DNA from: Bog-756 sp963734395
GTDB taxonomy: Bacteria > Actinomycetota > Acidimicrobiia > Acidimicrobiales > RAAP-2
Assembly (NCBI GenBank): GCA_963734395.1
Contig: CAVTGY010000007.1
Coordinates: forward strand, 372,001 to 436,000
Length of the DNA stretch: 64,000 nt
Direction: 5' to 3'
The notes below the pieces were generated by a model. That model did not search any database and was not told the origin of the DNA. It saw only the letters and a list, made by a program, of their open reading frames with translations. Positions 48,934 to 60,661 of the stretch are shown in pieces (position 1 is the stretch's first letter; every line of letters begins with the position of its first letter). The translations under genes were made by a program, and so were the position numbers.

Positions 48934-50035
48934 CCGGCGTGCCCGCGGCGGTGTCCGCCGGCTTTCCATCCACCTTGAACCCAGCCAGTACCTCAGCCCA
49001 ACGGTCGGGCTCCATGGGATACGGAGCGTAGATGCTGAACCGGTCGACGATGCCGCCGAACCGCTCGAGCACGATGCCGCGATGTCGTCGATCGGACCGA
49101 CTACGGCAAAGGTGTTGAGCACCTCGTCGTCGATCAGACCGGCCATCTCCTCCCAGGCACCACGTTTGGACAGCGTGTTGAGCTCGGTTTGCAGATCGCC
49201 CCAGCCGTGCAACTCGAGCACCGGCCGGTAGGCCGGGGTGGAGCCGTAGAAGGCGAGTTGGGTCTTGACCGCTTTGGTGGCCGACGCCACTCCGGCATCG
49301 TCGGGCCCGGTCACCAGCATCCCCGGGTAGGAGATCTCGACCTCCGAGCGCATCCTTGCCGCCGATGGCCAAGCCCCGTTCCAGAGCGGGAATTGTCACC
49401 TCCCGCAGGTAGCGTTCGGTGGTGAAGCCGTGGGCCAGCAGGCCGTCAGCCACCTCGCCGGCCACCTCGGTCATCTTCTCGCCGACGGCGGCCAGGAAGA
49501 TCCCGGGGTTACCGAAGGGGTTGGGCCCCGGATCGAACATCGGGGTCATCAGGGTATGGCGGTAGAACTCGCCGCGGAATGCCAAGCGGCTCCCGTCCGC
49601 CCAGCTGGCCCAAATGGCCCGGATGGCCAGGATCAGCTCGCGCATCCGAGGTGCCGGGTGTGACCACGGCATCGAGAACCTCTTCTCGATGTGGGGCTTG
49701 ATCTGGGAGCCGAGGCCCAGCATGAACCGGCCCTGGGACAGGGTCTGGAGGTCGTTGGCCACGGTGGCCAGCTTCATCGGGTTGCGGGCCAGCGCCACCG
49801 CGATGCCGGTACCCAGCTGGATTCGCTCGGTGTGCTCGGCCGCCAGCACCAGCGGGAGGAACGGGTCGTGGGAGATCTCGGCGGACCACAGGCCGTCGTA
49901 GCCGACCCGCTCGGCCAGTCGAGCCGACTCGATCACCCCGCTCGGGTCGAAACCGACGATCCCGTCCACGTGCATGAGCAACGCTATCCCGAGCTTACCA
50001 ATCGGACCCTCAGGATCCGGCGGATCGAGTTGCAT
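48926..50035 (-). CDS. F420-dependent LLM oxidoreductase, frameshifted
   Basis: From ATG 50035. LLM text: FDPSGVIESARLAERVGYDG, LWSAEISHDPFLPLVLAAEH, RIQLGTGIAVALARNPMKLA, GRFMLGLGSQIKPHIEKRFS. Shifts near 49350 and 49080 move the C-terminus (QLAFYGSTPAYRPVLELHGW, then VLNTFAVVGPIDDIA, then RFSIYAPYPMEPDRWAEVLA) through two frames to the stop at 48926. It is convergent with leuS and overlaps it by 8 bases. It resembles the TIGR03617-type F420-dependent enzymes of actinobacteria. Substrate unknown. Confidence 0.82.
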
Positions 50036-50064
50036 GATCGAAACCCCTGCCCCACAATTTGAGG

Positions 50065-50677
50065 GTGACCGACAATTCGACCGACGGTCGCCCGTGGCCG
50101 ATCGACCCGATCGTCCAGCCGGAACCGGCAGGCCCGCTTCCGATTCCCGAATGGCGCGCCGGGCAGCCCCGCCGGCACCGACCGATTCGTCGAACGGTGA
50201 CACGACCCGCCCTGAGCCGAGAACGGCGCCTCAATCCCCGGGATCGCCGGACGACCGGTCGAATCCGGTGACCGATCACGACCGCACCGTCTATGGCGAT
50301 CTGCTCGACCGAGCCGCAGAGCGGGGACTGCTCAGCGAGCACGACTACCAGATCCGGCTCGGGGAGCTGGCCGAGGCCACCACCGTCGATCAGATGCAGC
50401 GGATCGTCACCGAGCTCCCGGCGTTCACCCCGACACCGGCCGCCTCGGCGCATCCGCTGTCCCGGAGGGACCAAGCCGGCCAAGGTTCCGCAAGCCGGCA
50501 CCGTCAGCAGCGCCGCCGATCGAAGCCCCTGGGTGCTCCTGGGAATCGTGGTGATCGTGGCGGTGGTGTCGCTGGTATGGCTGTCGCTCTATGCCGACCA
50601 CCTGGTCCGCAACCCACAACTCGGGTGTGGTCTCGACGTCGGTGGCGGTCAGCCCTCCCGATGCCCTTCGCCTCTGA
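50065..50677 (+). CDS. DUF1707-like short membrane protein, frameshifted
   Basis: The middle reads DRTVYGDLLDRAAERGLLSE, then HDYQIRLGELAEATTVDQMQ, then RIVTELPAF, a DUF1707-type helical domain. After a shift near 50475 there is one transmembrane helix (PWVLLGIVVIVAVVSLVWLSLYA), then in a third frame VVSTSVAVSPPDALRL and a stop at 50677. The start is uncertain: GTG 50065 in a different frame from the DUF1707 part, or ATG 50150. Single-pass membrane protein, unknown role. It overlaps the convergent PAC2 gene by 29 bases. Confidence 0.5.
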
Positions 50678-51566
50678 GGAACTGCTCGAGCTCGGCGGCG
50701 ATCTCATCGCCGCTGGGCACGTCCACATCGAGTGCCGGTGGAACTGACCTCTTCGGAGTCGAGGGCTGCCTCCAGTCGCCGGACCATGTCGAGGTGCTCG
50801 GGGTTGGCGCCGATCAGCTCGTCGACCTGCCGACGCGACTCTTCACCGGCGCGGCGCAGCGACGAGCTGTCGAGCACGGTCCCGGTAACCGCACAGAGCC
50901 CTTCGATGAGCGCCGCACTGGCCTCCGGATAGGGCATGGCGGACACGTAGTGAGGCACCCGCGCCCACAGCCCGATCACCGGTATTTCGGCGATGCCCAA
51001 CGAGACCTCGAGAGCCGCCTGCACCCCGGCAGGTACCTCGAGCGTCCCACGCACGGTGCCCACCCGTCCGGCCAGGTCCGCCGACTGCGGCGGAACCGTC
51101 GAGGCCAGACGGACCGGCCGGGTATGAGGTGTGGGCGCCGGAAACGCACCCAACCCGACCACGGTGCGCACCTGCAGGCCTGGACCAGTCCCACCACGGC
51201 CTCGATGAACGTCGGCCAGCGGAAGTCCGGCTCGGGACCGGTGAGGTACACGATGTCGGCACCCACCCGGTCCTTGCCCGCCACCATCCGGATGACCGGC
51301 CAGGTGAGCTCGGTGGTGACCCCGTCCTCGAGGCGGACGATCGGCCGGCGCGCTCGCTGGTCGACCAGCATCTCGGTGTCGAAGGTGACCACCTGCATGG
51401 TCGGAGACGAGGTGATCAACTCGGCGATGGCGGTGGACGCCCCCATCCCTGCGTCGACCCAACCGTCGAGACCGACCACCATGACCGGACGGGTCAGGCG
51501 CTGGTCGACGGGCTCGCCCCATTGCGGGTCGAACTGATAGAGCGACGAGGGATCGCGATCGATCAC
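50649..51566 (-). CDS. PAC2-family protein, frameshifted
   Basis: N-terminus: LTRPVMVVGLDGWVDAGMGA, then IAELITSSPTMQVVTFDTEM and DIVYLTGPEPDFRWPTFIEA. After a shift near 51170: RVPHYVSAMPYPEASAALIE. After another near 50745: VPSGDEIAAELEQFLRGEGH, stop at 50649. PAC2 proteins share the fold of proteasome assembly chaperones; actinobacterial members are ATP-grasp-like neighbours or chaperones of unknown detail. It overlaps the upstream phosphotransferase gene by 4 bases and is probably coupled to it. Confidence 0.78.
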
Positions 51567-52628
51567 AGGGATTCCACCTCGGCCAGAGCCCGTTCACCCA
51601 GCCTCACCACGTGCGCGGCGAACTGGTCGACTCCGGATCGATCGCCCGCGGCGGCTCCGCCCGCATAGCGGACATGGACGCCTTGGAGGATGCAGGCGAG
51701 CTTCCAGAACCCGAACGCCCGGTAGTAGGCGATTCCCGACACATCCCGACCGGTCAGCGCCGCGTAGCGGTCCAACAGCTCCGATCGCCGGGCAAATCCG
51801 GGCAACGCGGTTGGCGCCACGCCGATCAGGGATTGGTCACGGTCCTCGGGCTCGGCCCAGTAGACCATCAGCAGGCCGAGATCGGCCAGTGGGTCACCCA
51901 GCGTGCAGATCTCCCAGTCGAGAATGGCGCGGACGTTGCCCGAGTCGTCGAGGACGGTGTTGTCCAAGCGGTAGTCGCCGTGGACGATGACCCCGCCCTG
52001 CTGTTCGGGGATCTGCGCCTCCAACAGAGTGGTGCACTCGGTTCACCACCTCCGGCCCCGCCTGTCCGTCCAGTGTCGACTGGGTGAACTGACCGTGCCA
52101 CCGCTTGAGCTGACGGGCGATGTACCCGTCGCGCCGGGCGAAATCGCCCAGGCCGACTGCATCCACATCCACGGCATGGAGTTCGGCCAGGGTTTGGATG
52201 AGGGACTCGCCGGCCCGTGCGCGGCTCGCCTCATCGAGCAGGTCGGCCGCCCGTTCGTCTCGCACGATGTTGCCGTCGACGAAGGACATGACGTAGAACG
52301 GCGCGCCGTTGACCGACTCGTCGGTGCACAGGCCCAGGGTGCGAGGCACCGGGACACCGGTCGGCCCCAGGGCGCTGATCACCGTGTATTCGCGCTTCAT
52401 GTCGTGGGCGGTGGGAAGGACGTGGCTCACCGGCGGCCGTCGCAGGGCGAAGGAGCGTCCCGCTCGCGATCGGTGACCCGGAAGGTCAGATTGGAGCGCC
52501 CCCCGGCGATCAGTTCGAACCGGAAAGGAGGCTCGGATTCGGGGATGGCAGCCGCCATCCAGGCGGTGACCCCCTCGTGGTCGATCCCCTCGGTGACCGA
52601 CCCCCGCGGTGGCCTGCCCTGCTTCCAT
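51563..52628 (-). CDS. APH-family phosphotransferase, frameshifted
   Basis: Aminoglycoside-phosphotransferase fold: EGIDHEGVTAWMAAAIPESE and FELIAGGRSNLTFRVTDRE (N lobe, in its own frame), KREYTVISALGPTGVPVPRT, then the catalytic loop VHGDYRLDNTVLDD and the metal-binding DWEICTLGDPLADLGLLMVY. At least four shifts between 52020 and 52600. In actinobacteria these kinases usually accompany acyl-CoA dehydrogenases rather than conferring drug resistance. The substrate may be a small alcohol or a CoA-pathway intermediate. Confidence 0.78.
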
Positions 52629-52750
52629 GCCTACGACGCTACCCGCGCTCGGTATCCCGCCCCGGGGCAGACCGGAGGAGGCCAGCCGCGGGGCCCTTCG
52701 TCCTCCCGCCTACGGCGTGGTCGGCAGGACCGTCCCGGTATCGTCGTGGG

Positions 52751-53471
52751 ATGGTCGACGTCACCGATGCCACGTTCGAAGAGGAGGTCCTCCGACGGTC
52801 GTCGGAGGTCCCGGTTGTCGTGGACCTGTGGGCGCCCTGGTGTGGCCCGTGCAAGACGCTCGGGCCGATCATCGAGCAGGTGGTGGATGCCACCGAAGGG
52901 GCGGTGGTCCTGGCCAAGGTCAACGTCGACGAGAACCCGGCCATCTCGGGAAGCTTTCAGGTGCAGTCGATTCCCGCGGTGTTCGCCCTCAAGGACGGAA
53001 AGGTGGTCGACGGGTTCATCGGCGCCGTGCCGGAGGAAGCGGTGAAGGAATTCGTCTCCAAGCTGACGCCCGACACCGTCCGAAGCCGACGTGCTGGTGG
53101 AAGAAGGGGTGCGCACCGGTTCGGAGGAACCGCTGATGCAAGCGCTCGAGCAGCAGCCGGACCACGAGGGCGCCATCACCGCCTTGGCCCGCATGATGAT
53201 CGCCCGTGATGACACCGCCGATGCCATCGCCCTGCTCGGGCGTATTCCGGAAACCCCGGACACCCGATTGCTGATGGCCGAGGCCCGGCTGGCCTCCCAG
53301 AAGGTCGATCCCCAGAGCGTGGGCGTCGAAGAGCTGTTGGACGGGCTGCTGGACAGGGTCCGCGACGACGAGGCCGCCCGGCAGGAGTTCCTCGACCTGC
53401 TGGAGACGCTCGGAGCCGACGATCCCCGTACCGCCCCCTACCGCAAGGCACTGGCCGCTCGCCTGTTCTGA
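52751..53471 (+). CDS. YbbN-like thioredoxin with TPR tail, frameshifted
   Basis: Thioredoxin domain from ATG 52751: VPVVVDLWAPWCGPCKTLGP with the WCGPC active site, and FQVQSIPAVFALKDGKVVDG. A shift near 53085 leads to the C-terminal helical repeats LMQALEQQPDHEGAITALAR, then DDTADAIALLGRIPETPDTR, as in YbbN/CnoX co-chaperones. About 240 residues when repaired. It likely protects or transfers clients under oxidative stress in the cytoplasm. Confidence 0.85.
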
Positions 53472-53525
53472 CTCCGCCGGTGCGCGCGGCGGCCGGCTCC
53501 GATCCCAGCCATTAGCGTCACCGTC

Positions 53526-54395
53526 GTGCACGCCACCACCCTCACCTTGGGGGGAAAGACGTTCGACATCGGCGACAGGGCCCTGGTCATGGGCATTCTC
53601 AATCGCACGCCCGACTCCTTCTATGACAAAGGAGCCACCTTCGCCCTCGACCATCTGATCCACCGTGCCGAGCAACTGGCGAGCCGACGGTGCAGACATC
53701 CTCGACGTGGGTGGGGTCAAGGCCGGCCCCGGCCCGGCGGTCGGCGAAGACGAAGAGCTCGAACGGGTGGTCCCGGCCATCGAGGCACTGCGGGCCCGAT
53801 TCGACATACCGCTGTCGGTCGACACGTGGAGGGCGTCGGTGGCCAGAGAGGCCTACGCAGTGGGCGCGGTCGTCGGCAACGACATCAGCGGATTCGCCGA
53901 TCCCGACTACCTGCCGGCCGCCGCCGCCGCCGGGCGCCACCGTCGTGGCCACCCACATCCGGCTGGGACCGCGCATTCCCGATCCGGAGCCGTTCTATGA
54001 GGACGTGGTCCACGAGGTGAGCTCCTTTCTGGTCGAGCGGGCTGACCGGGCACGCGCCGCCGGGCTGAGTGCTGACCGGATCGTCCTCGACGCCGGCCTC
54101 GACCTGGGCAAGACCGCCGAACAGTCACTCGCCCTGCTTGCGCGCGTCGGACCATCTGTCCCGTCTCGGCTACCCGCTGCTGTTGTCGACCTCGAACAAG
54201 ACCTTCCTCGGCGTCGTGCTCGGACTCGAGCTCGCCGACCGACGGGAGGCGTCGCTGGCCGCCGCCGCGCTGGGCGTGGCCCTGGGGTGCCGGATCGTCC
54301 GGGTGCACGACGTGGCTTCCCACCGTCAGGTGTGCTCGGTCATGGCCGCCATCGCCGCAGCTCGATCGACCGCCATGACCGCGGCGGGATCGTAG
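53526..54395 (+). CDS. folP: Dihydropteroate synthase, frameshifted
   Basis: Signature LVMGILNRTPDSFYDKG, then ADILDVGGVKAGPGPAVGED, PLSVDTWRASVAREAYAVGA, VGNDISGFADPDYLP, DRIVLDAGLDLGKT and GYPLLLSTSNKTFLGVVLGL. Shifts near 53685, 53930 and 54155 spread it over several frames. The enzyme joins p-aminobenzoate to dihydropterin pyrophosphate in folate synthesis. Some DHPS paralogues in actinobacteria (FolP2) lack this activity; VGG replaces the more usual VGGES here, so FolP2 is possible. Confidence 0.85.
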
Positions 54396-54458
54396 TGAGG
54401 GCGGTGTGATGAGCCCGACCGCTCGGCAGCGGACACCGGCACCATGGTGGAGTCGACG

Positions 54459-55443
54459 ATGACCGGACGAGCCTGTCTACCTGGTCAAAGGCGACGATCC
54501 GGCCCTGGTGGCCCAGGCCGCCCGGGCGCTGACCGAACGGCTGGTGGCCGGGGGTGACCCGTCGCTGATGGTCGAGGAGTTCGGGGGACCGGGTGTCGAG
54601 CCGTTCGACGTGGGCGAGGTCATCGACGCCTGCACCACCCCTCCCTTCCTGGTCGAGCGACGAGTGGTGGTGGTGCGGGAGGCGGGACAGCTGAGCGGGT
54701 CGGATGCCAAGCGACTGATCTCCTACCTGGAGGATCCGTTGCCTACCACCGCGTTGGTGCTGGTGGCCGGCGGCGGCACCGTGCCTCCGACGCTGGCCAA
54801 GGCGGTCGCGGCGGCCGGCGAGGTGTTGGACACCACCGTCGGTCGCGGCCGGGCCCGTTCGCAGTGGCTGGCCGACCACGTAAAGGGCGGTCCGGTGAGA
54901 CTCGACGGCCCCGCCACCGCGCGCCTGTCCGAGCACCTGGGTGCCGACATGGGCCGGCTCGCCGGGTTGCTGGACACACTGGCCTCGGCCTATGGGCCCG
55001 GTGCCTCGGTCACGCTCGACGAGCTGGAGCCGTTCCTGGGCGAGGCGGGGTCCCTCGCCCCGTGGGATCTCACCGATGCCATCGACGCCGGGCAGACCGC
55101 CAAGGCGTTGTCGGTGCTCCATCGCATGTTGGTGGCAGGCGACTCCCATCCCCTGGTGGTGATGGCACTCCTCCATCGCCACTTCCGGCAGATCCTCCGG
55201 CTCGACGGCGCCGAGGTCACGTCGCCCGAGCAGGCGGCTCAGATCCTGGGCACCCGCAGCGTGTTCCCGGCCAAGAAGAGCCTGGCCCAGGCTCGGCGGC
55301 TGGGCGCGGTTCGCATCGCCCGGGCGATCCAGCTCCTGGCCGATGCCGATCTGGACCTGCGGGGCGCCACCATGCTGCCGGGCGAGACCGTGCTCGAAGT
55401 GCTGGTGGCCCGACTGACCCGGCTCTCCGGGCAGCGCCGGTAG
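54459..55443 (+). CDS. holA: DNA polymerase III delta subunit, frameshift near start
   Basis: The N-terminus PVYLVKGDDPALVAQAARAL is in one frame with the body; the nearest ATG (54459) needs a one-base correction at about 54470. Domain text: CTTPPFLVERRVVVVREAGQ, ALVLVAGGGTVPPTLAKAV, LSEHLGADMGRLAGLLDTLA, QTAKALSVLHRMLVAGDSHP, VMALLHRHFRQILRL, typical of HolA, which opens the beta clamp within the clamp loader. About 325 residues. Confidence 0.85.
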
Positions 55444-55468
55444 GACGGGAACCGCGGCTCGCCGTCGG

Positions 55469-56160
55469 TTACGCGCTGACCGAGTCCCTCGACTGTTCGC
55501 CGGCGTCGGCCACGTTCTCCGTCCACTGGAATCCGTCCCAGTACCGGAACTGATGGCGTCCGGTCGGGTCGGCCTTCCATCCGGCAGGGACGCTCGGCGC
55601 GGCCTCGTCGGGTGTCTCCAGGCTGACCCGCTGCTTAGGACGGTAGGGGCGGTCCAACATGATCGGCGGTCGTGCCGTCTTGGTGGCCGTCCCTCCGCCC
55701 CCGGGAGCGCTGAAGAAGGTGCTGCTGGCCGCCGACCGGTTCCGCCGTTGGTTGGTGGGTGACCGTCTCGACCATCCGGACCTGGTCCTCGCTGATGGCC
55801 GGCGCACCGAAGGAGCCGAATCCCACCGGTGGCGCGATGGTACCGATGGGCCGTCCTTCGTCACGCTGATCTTGTTTGCGGTTGTCGTCGCCGAAGCGTT
55901 CGAAGGGCAGGCTGGCCGCGCGTCCGGCCGTGGCGATGGTTGCCACCTTGGGTCGGGCGGAGAGCAGGTACATGGCCAGTCCCGACCAGGGGGAGGAGAA
56001 GGACGAGCACGAGGTAGGCGGCCTTGCTCTCCTCGGCTCGTTTCCAGGCCCAACCCGGCTGACGGATCAGATCGATGGCGCCGACCACGATCGATGCCCC
56101 CACGATGAGCCCCACCAGTTCGAGGGAGAAGATGCTTGGACCTGCGATCTGTCCGGTCAT
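55469..56160 (-). CDS. PLDc_N/DUF2510 membrane protein, frameshifted
   Basis: From ATG 56160: two membrane helices (FSLELVGLIVGASIVVGAID and KAAYLVLVLLLPLVGTGMYL after one shift), as in PLDc_N-type proteins. A variable linker crosses several frames; then the C-terminal DUF2510 module (VPAGWKADPTGRHQFRYWDG, then FQWTENVAD) ends at 55469. The combination is common in actinobacteria; the role is unknown. At least four shifts lie between 55600 and 55985. Confidence 0.6.
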
Positions 56161-56371
56161 GGAACCACAGCCTCCTACGTTGCCGCTTTCTCTGGTTGTG
56201 CGTCTACACCTGCGTCATTTTCGGGACGCTCGAAGGTTGAATGACTTGAGTGCGGTATGAGAATGATCGGCACTGCTGTGGCACTTCTGAATCAACACTC
56301 TAAGTGTTGTCTATGTCACTGTCTGTAGTCAATAGGCAATTTTTGGTTGGCTCCAATTCGGTCACCGTCAA
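56161..56371. other. AT-richer spacer, no gene
   Basis: Between the divergent PLDc_N/DUF2510 start and the dnaE2 3' end. AACACT-CTA-AGTGTT at 56295-56309 is a short palindrome (6-bp arms). No coding frame. Confidence 0.4.
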
Positions 56372-59300
56372 TTATCGGAAATCTCGGGACGAAGGGACAG
56401 GGCCCAGTTCGAGGGGTTCGAATCGCTCGGCGACCAGGGTCATCGATCCTTCGGACCGTTCGATTCGCCCCCGCACCAGGAGGGCCGGGGACGATCGGGC
56501 CACCGGCTTCCATCGTCTCCAGGCGCCCCGGGAGCACACGATGTTGACCATGCCGGTTTCGTCCTCGAGGTTCAAGAACACGGCCCCGCGCGCGCTCTCG
56601 GGTTGCTGACGGTGGGTCACCACCCCCCCGACGGTGATCCGATCCCCGGTGGGCCTCGACCTCAGCGCTGCGGTCGGGAGCACGCCCCGCTGGTCCAGCC
56701 GGTCCCTGGCCAGCTCCATGGCGGTCACCTCCGGCGCCATCCCGAGCGACCACAGGTCGTCGGCCACTTCCTCCCACGAGGTGGGAAGGGGAAGAGGTGG
56801 TGGATCCGATCCGGTCACCACACCCGGGAGACGATCCGCGGTGCCCTGGGAGGCCGCACCCGCCCCCCACACCAGCGCCCGTCGACCGGTGCCGTCGGCA
56901 CCCACGCTGTCGAGAGCCCCGGCAGTGGCCAGCGCCTCCAGTTGGGACCGGGTGACACCGGCCCGGCGCACCAGGTCCTCCATGCTCGTCCACGGACGTC
57001 CCTCTGCGATCCGTGTCGCCGTCTCTTCTCCGATGGCCCGCACCGATGAAAGCCCGAGCCGAACGGCTGGACCGGTCGATCCGGTGCCACCTCCCTCGTG
57101 GTCGTGCCCGACATGGTCGACCTCTTCGAGGCCGGCGTCGGCCCGGCCGGCATTCACATCGGGCCGCCGGACGACCACCCCGTGGCGCTTGGCGTCAGCC
57201 ACCAGGCTCTGGGGGGACCAGAACCCCATGGGCTGGGCGTTCAACAGCCCGGCAGTGAACGCAGCGGGAAAGTGCACTTTGCACCAGGCGGTGGAGTACA
57301 CCAGGTGGGCGAAGGCCACCGAGTGGCTCTCGGGGAAACCGAAGTTGGCAAACGCGGCCAGTGCCGTGTACACCTGCTCGGACACCTCCACTGATACCTG
57401 CCGGGCGGCCATGCCGGCAAACAACCGATCGCGGAGGCGGGCCATCCGTTCGCCTGACCGCTTGGCGCTCATCGCCTGGCGCAGTTCGTCCGCCTCGGTC
57501 GGGGTGAACCCGGCCACGTCGATGGCAATCTGCATCAGCTGTTCCTGAAAGATGGGCACACCGAGCGTGCGTTCCAGGGCGGGCTGCAGCAGCGGGTGCA
57601 GATAGGTGACCGGCTCGACCCCGTTGCGCCGCCGGATGTAGGGGTGAACGGCGTGCCCCTGAATGGGACCGGGACGGATCAGGGCGACCTCGATGGCCAG
57701 GTCGTAGAAGCAGCGAGGTTGTACGCGGGGGAGGGTGTTCATCTGCGCCCGTGACTCCACTTGGAACACCCCGACCGTGTCGGCCCGGCACAACAGGTCG
57801 TAGACCTCGGGCTCCTGTTCGAGGCGGGCCAGGTCGATCTCGATGTGGTGGAAGGCACGTACCAGGTCGACCATGTTGTGCAGTGCGGTCAGCATGCCCA
57901 GGCCGAGGAGATCGAATTTGACCAACCCGGCCGCGGCGCAGTCGTCCTTGTCCCACTGCAGCACACGTGCGACCGGGCATCCGCCCCCACTCCACCGGGC
58001 AGACCTCGACCACCGGGCGGTCGCAGATGACCATCCCGCCGGAATGGATGCCCAGGTGACGGGGGAAGTCGACCAACTCTGCGGCCATCGCCCTCGCCAA
58101 CGGGGGGAGATCGCTCCGTTCGCCGAGCGGCTCGCCACGGTCGACCGACTTCGCCCATGTGTCTACTTCCTCGGAGGGGTGCCCGAGGGCCTTTCCCATG
58201 TCGCGCAGGGCTGAGCGCGAACGGTAGGTGATCACGTTGGCAACCTGGGCGGCGTGCAGACGGCCGTAACGCTCGTAGACGTACTGGATGACCTCTTCGC
58301 GCCGGCCCGACTCGATGTCGACGTCGATGTCCGGCGGTCCGTCGCGGGCGGGGGAGAGGAAGCGTTCGAACAGCAAGCCGAGGGAGACGGCGTCGACGTT
58401 GGTGATGCCGAGGGCGTAACAGACCGCTGACGTGGCCGCTGAGCCCCGACCCTGGCAGAAGATGTCCTTGTCCCGGCAGAACGTGACGATGTCCCAGACG
58501 GTGAGGAAGTAGCCGGGGAACCCGAGCGCGCCGATGATGTCCAGCTCGCGATCGAGTTGTGCATAGGCCCCAGGTACCCGCTCGGCTCCCCGCGGTCCGT
58601 ATCGGTCGGCGGCACCTCGGTATGCCAGTTCGACCAGCCAGGTCTGCTCGGTGTGCCCGTTCGGTACGGGAAAATAGGGGAGCCGCGGAGCCACGAGACG
58701 CAGATCGAAGGCGCATAGGGCGGCGATCTCCGCCGTCCGTTCGACCACCCCGGGCCACCGGGCGAATCGCCGCTGTTGCTCGACCTCCCCGCGCAGGCAG
58801 GCGGTGGCCGACGAGGGGAGCCATCCTTCGAGATCGGAGAGGGTCCGCCGGGCCCGCACCGCGGCCAACGCCGTGGCCAGACGGGAACCGGGCCGGCGTG
58901 GCGTAGTGCACGTTGTTGGTGGCCACCGGGGTCACTCCCCGTTCGGTGGCCAGCAGGGCCAGGGCGTCGTTGCGGGTGGCGTCGATGGGATTGCCGTGGT
59001 CCCACAGCTCGACGGCCAGGTGGTCACGGCCGAACCTCCCGATCAGCTGGTCGAGCGTCTGGGCAGCAGCAGCCGGGCCCCCGGTGGTGAGGGCGGTGGT
59101 CAGGGCCCCCTTGCGGCATCCGGTGAGGATCTGCCAGTGCCCCTGGTGATGATCGGACAGCGCGTCGAGGGTGACGATCGGCTTCCCCTTCTCTCCCCCG
59201 GCCAGATGGGCCTCGGCAATGACCCGGCTGAGGCGGGCGTACCCCTCGGGATCTCGGGCCAGCACGATCAGGTGGGTGCCATCGGGGTCGGGTACCCCGG

Positions 59301-59535
59301 TACGGACATGGCTGACGCCCGTCCCGGTGATGGTGAGCTCGGCACCGAAGATGGTAGGCAGACCAAAGGCCCTGGCAGCCTCGGCGAAGCGAACCACACC
59401 GTAGAGGCCGTCGTGGTCGGTCAGGGCCAGTGCGGCGAGACCGAGTTGAACGGCTGCGGCAGCCAACTCCTCGGGGTGGCTGGCACCGTCGAGGAACGAG
59501 AAGTTGGAGTGGGCATGTAGTTCGGCGTAGGCCAT
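56372..59535 (-). CDS. dnaE2: Error-prone DNA polymerase DnaE2, two frameshifts
   Basis: About 1054 residues repaired, normal for DnaE2. The PHP domain starts YAELHAHSNFSFLDGASHPE and LALTDHDGLYGVVRFAEAAR. The polymerase core has QGRGSAATSAVCYALGITNV, PDIDVDIESGRREEVIQYVY and FHHIEIDLARLEQEPEV. The C-terminal OB domain has GAVFLNLEDETGMVNIVC. Shifts near 58870 and 57985. DnaE2 carries out translesion synthesis with ImuA' and ImuB in SOS mutagenesis; the three genes are collinear here behind a LexA box. Confidence 0.93.
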
Positions 59536-59553
59536 TGTTTCGTAACGTCCGGG

Positions 59554-60642
59554 TCATCCGTAGGTTGCTTCGACCCACCAGCGACCCTGTTCGACCAGCA
59601 GCAGGTGGGCCTCCGTGTCGGTGACCGCCTGCAGGCGCGCGCTCCTCCGTGCAGACCTCGACCACCACCGCTCAAAGGACGGCCACGGACCGGCCCAGGC
59701 GGTCACCGCCGACCACGGGCCCTTCTCCACCGACAGTCGGTACGGGACGGTGGTGAGAAGGCCCCGTCCGGACACCGACACCGGTCGGCCGTCGCCGTCG
59801 GCCAGCTCGGCTCGCAGGGGAGTGGGATGCACGAGGACCGGGGCCGGCGGGGGGATCCGGCCCGGCCACGGGGCACCGAGGTCGGTGCTCTCGCTACCCA
59901 CCCGGGCGTTCCAGGTGACGAAGCGGGCCTGCTGAGCCGGCCCGCGCCCTCCCTGGAGGCGGGCGGTCACCACATCGTCTGGGCCGAGGAAGGCCTGCAC
60001 GGCGGCCAGGGCGCGCGCCGCTCGGGTGTCCGAGTCGCTTGTTCCGCCCCAGAATTCGGGTTCACCGACCACCGTGGGTCCGGGCCGTCCTTTCGTGCGG
60101 TGCTCATCGATACGTCGATCGGCCAGCGGCTGGCGCAGTTCACCCAGTTCGCCGGTTCGCCCGCAGGCCACCTGATGACAGAGGACCCCGTCGGTTCCGA
60201 ACCGGCCGAGTACATGGGATTGGGGAAGAGCGGCGAAGTCACCCACGGTGCGGATACCCAACCGGTCCAACAGCTCGGCCAGTTCGGGACGGCCGAGGAT
60301 GCCCACCGGAAAGGGAGCGAGGAAGTCAGGGGTGCCACCTGCCGGGACGACCAGGTTGCGGGCGGCGGCGAGGACGGCACCGAACAGGCCGTCGGCCACG
60401 CCGACCTCGACGGGAGTGATCTCGGAGGCGGCGCTGTTGATCCGTTCGACCAGCGGTCGCTCGCCGCCGAAGTAGCGCGCCGGTCCCCGGGCAGGGAGTG
60501 AGCAGATGCCGGGCCGTACGGCGGTTACCCACGGACAGTACGCCTCCGTGGCTTCGATCACCTTGACGAACAACCGGAGCGTGGCTCCACCCTCGTCCTC
60601 GTCGAGAAGGTCGGGGCAACGTACGACGAGGAGGCGGTTCAT
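59554..60642 (-). CDS. imuB: ImuB, N-terminally shortened Y-family polymerase-like protein
   Basis: 362 residues from ATG 60642 (an ATG at 60672 overlaps imuA' and could be used for coupling). Text: VTAVRPGICSLPARGPARYF, LDRLGIRTVGDFAALPQSHV, LQGGRGPAQQARFVTWNARV, PWSAVTAWAGPWPSFERWW. ImuB is a catalytically inactive Y-family protein that links ImuA' and DnaE2 to the beta clamp. Family members are usually about 500 residues. Here CPD at residue 9 runs straight into the DEDEGGATLRLF region, so about 55 N-terminal residues seem missing. No frameshift seen. Confidence 0.82.
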   Translation of the reverse strand: MNRLLVVRCPDLLDEDEGGATLRLFVKVIEATEAYCPWVTAVRPGICSLPARGPARYFGGERPLVERINSAASEITPVEVGVADGLFGAVLAAARNLVVPAGGTPDFLAPFPVGILGRPELAELLDRLGIRTVGDFAALPQSHVLGRFGTDGVLCHQVACGRTGELGELRQPLADRRIDEHRTKGRPGPTVVGEPEFWGGTSDSDTRAARALAAVQAFLGPDDVVTARLQGGRGPAQQARFVTWNARVGSESTDLGAPWPGRIPPPAPVLVHPTPLRAELADGDGRPVSVSGRGLLTTVPYRLSVEKGPWSAVTAWAGPWPSFERWWSRSARRSARLQAVTDTEAHLLLVEQGRWWVEATYG

Positions 60643-60661
60643 GGTGGGCGACACCGGACTT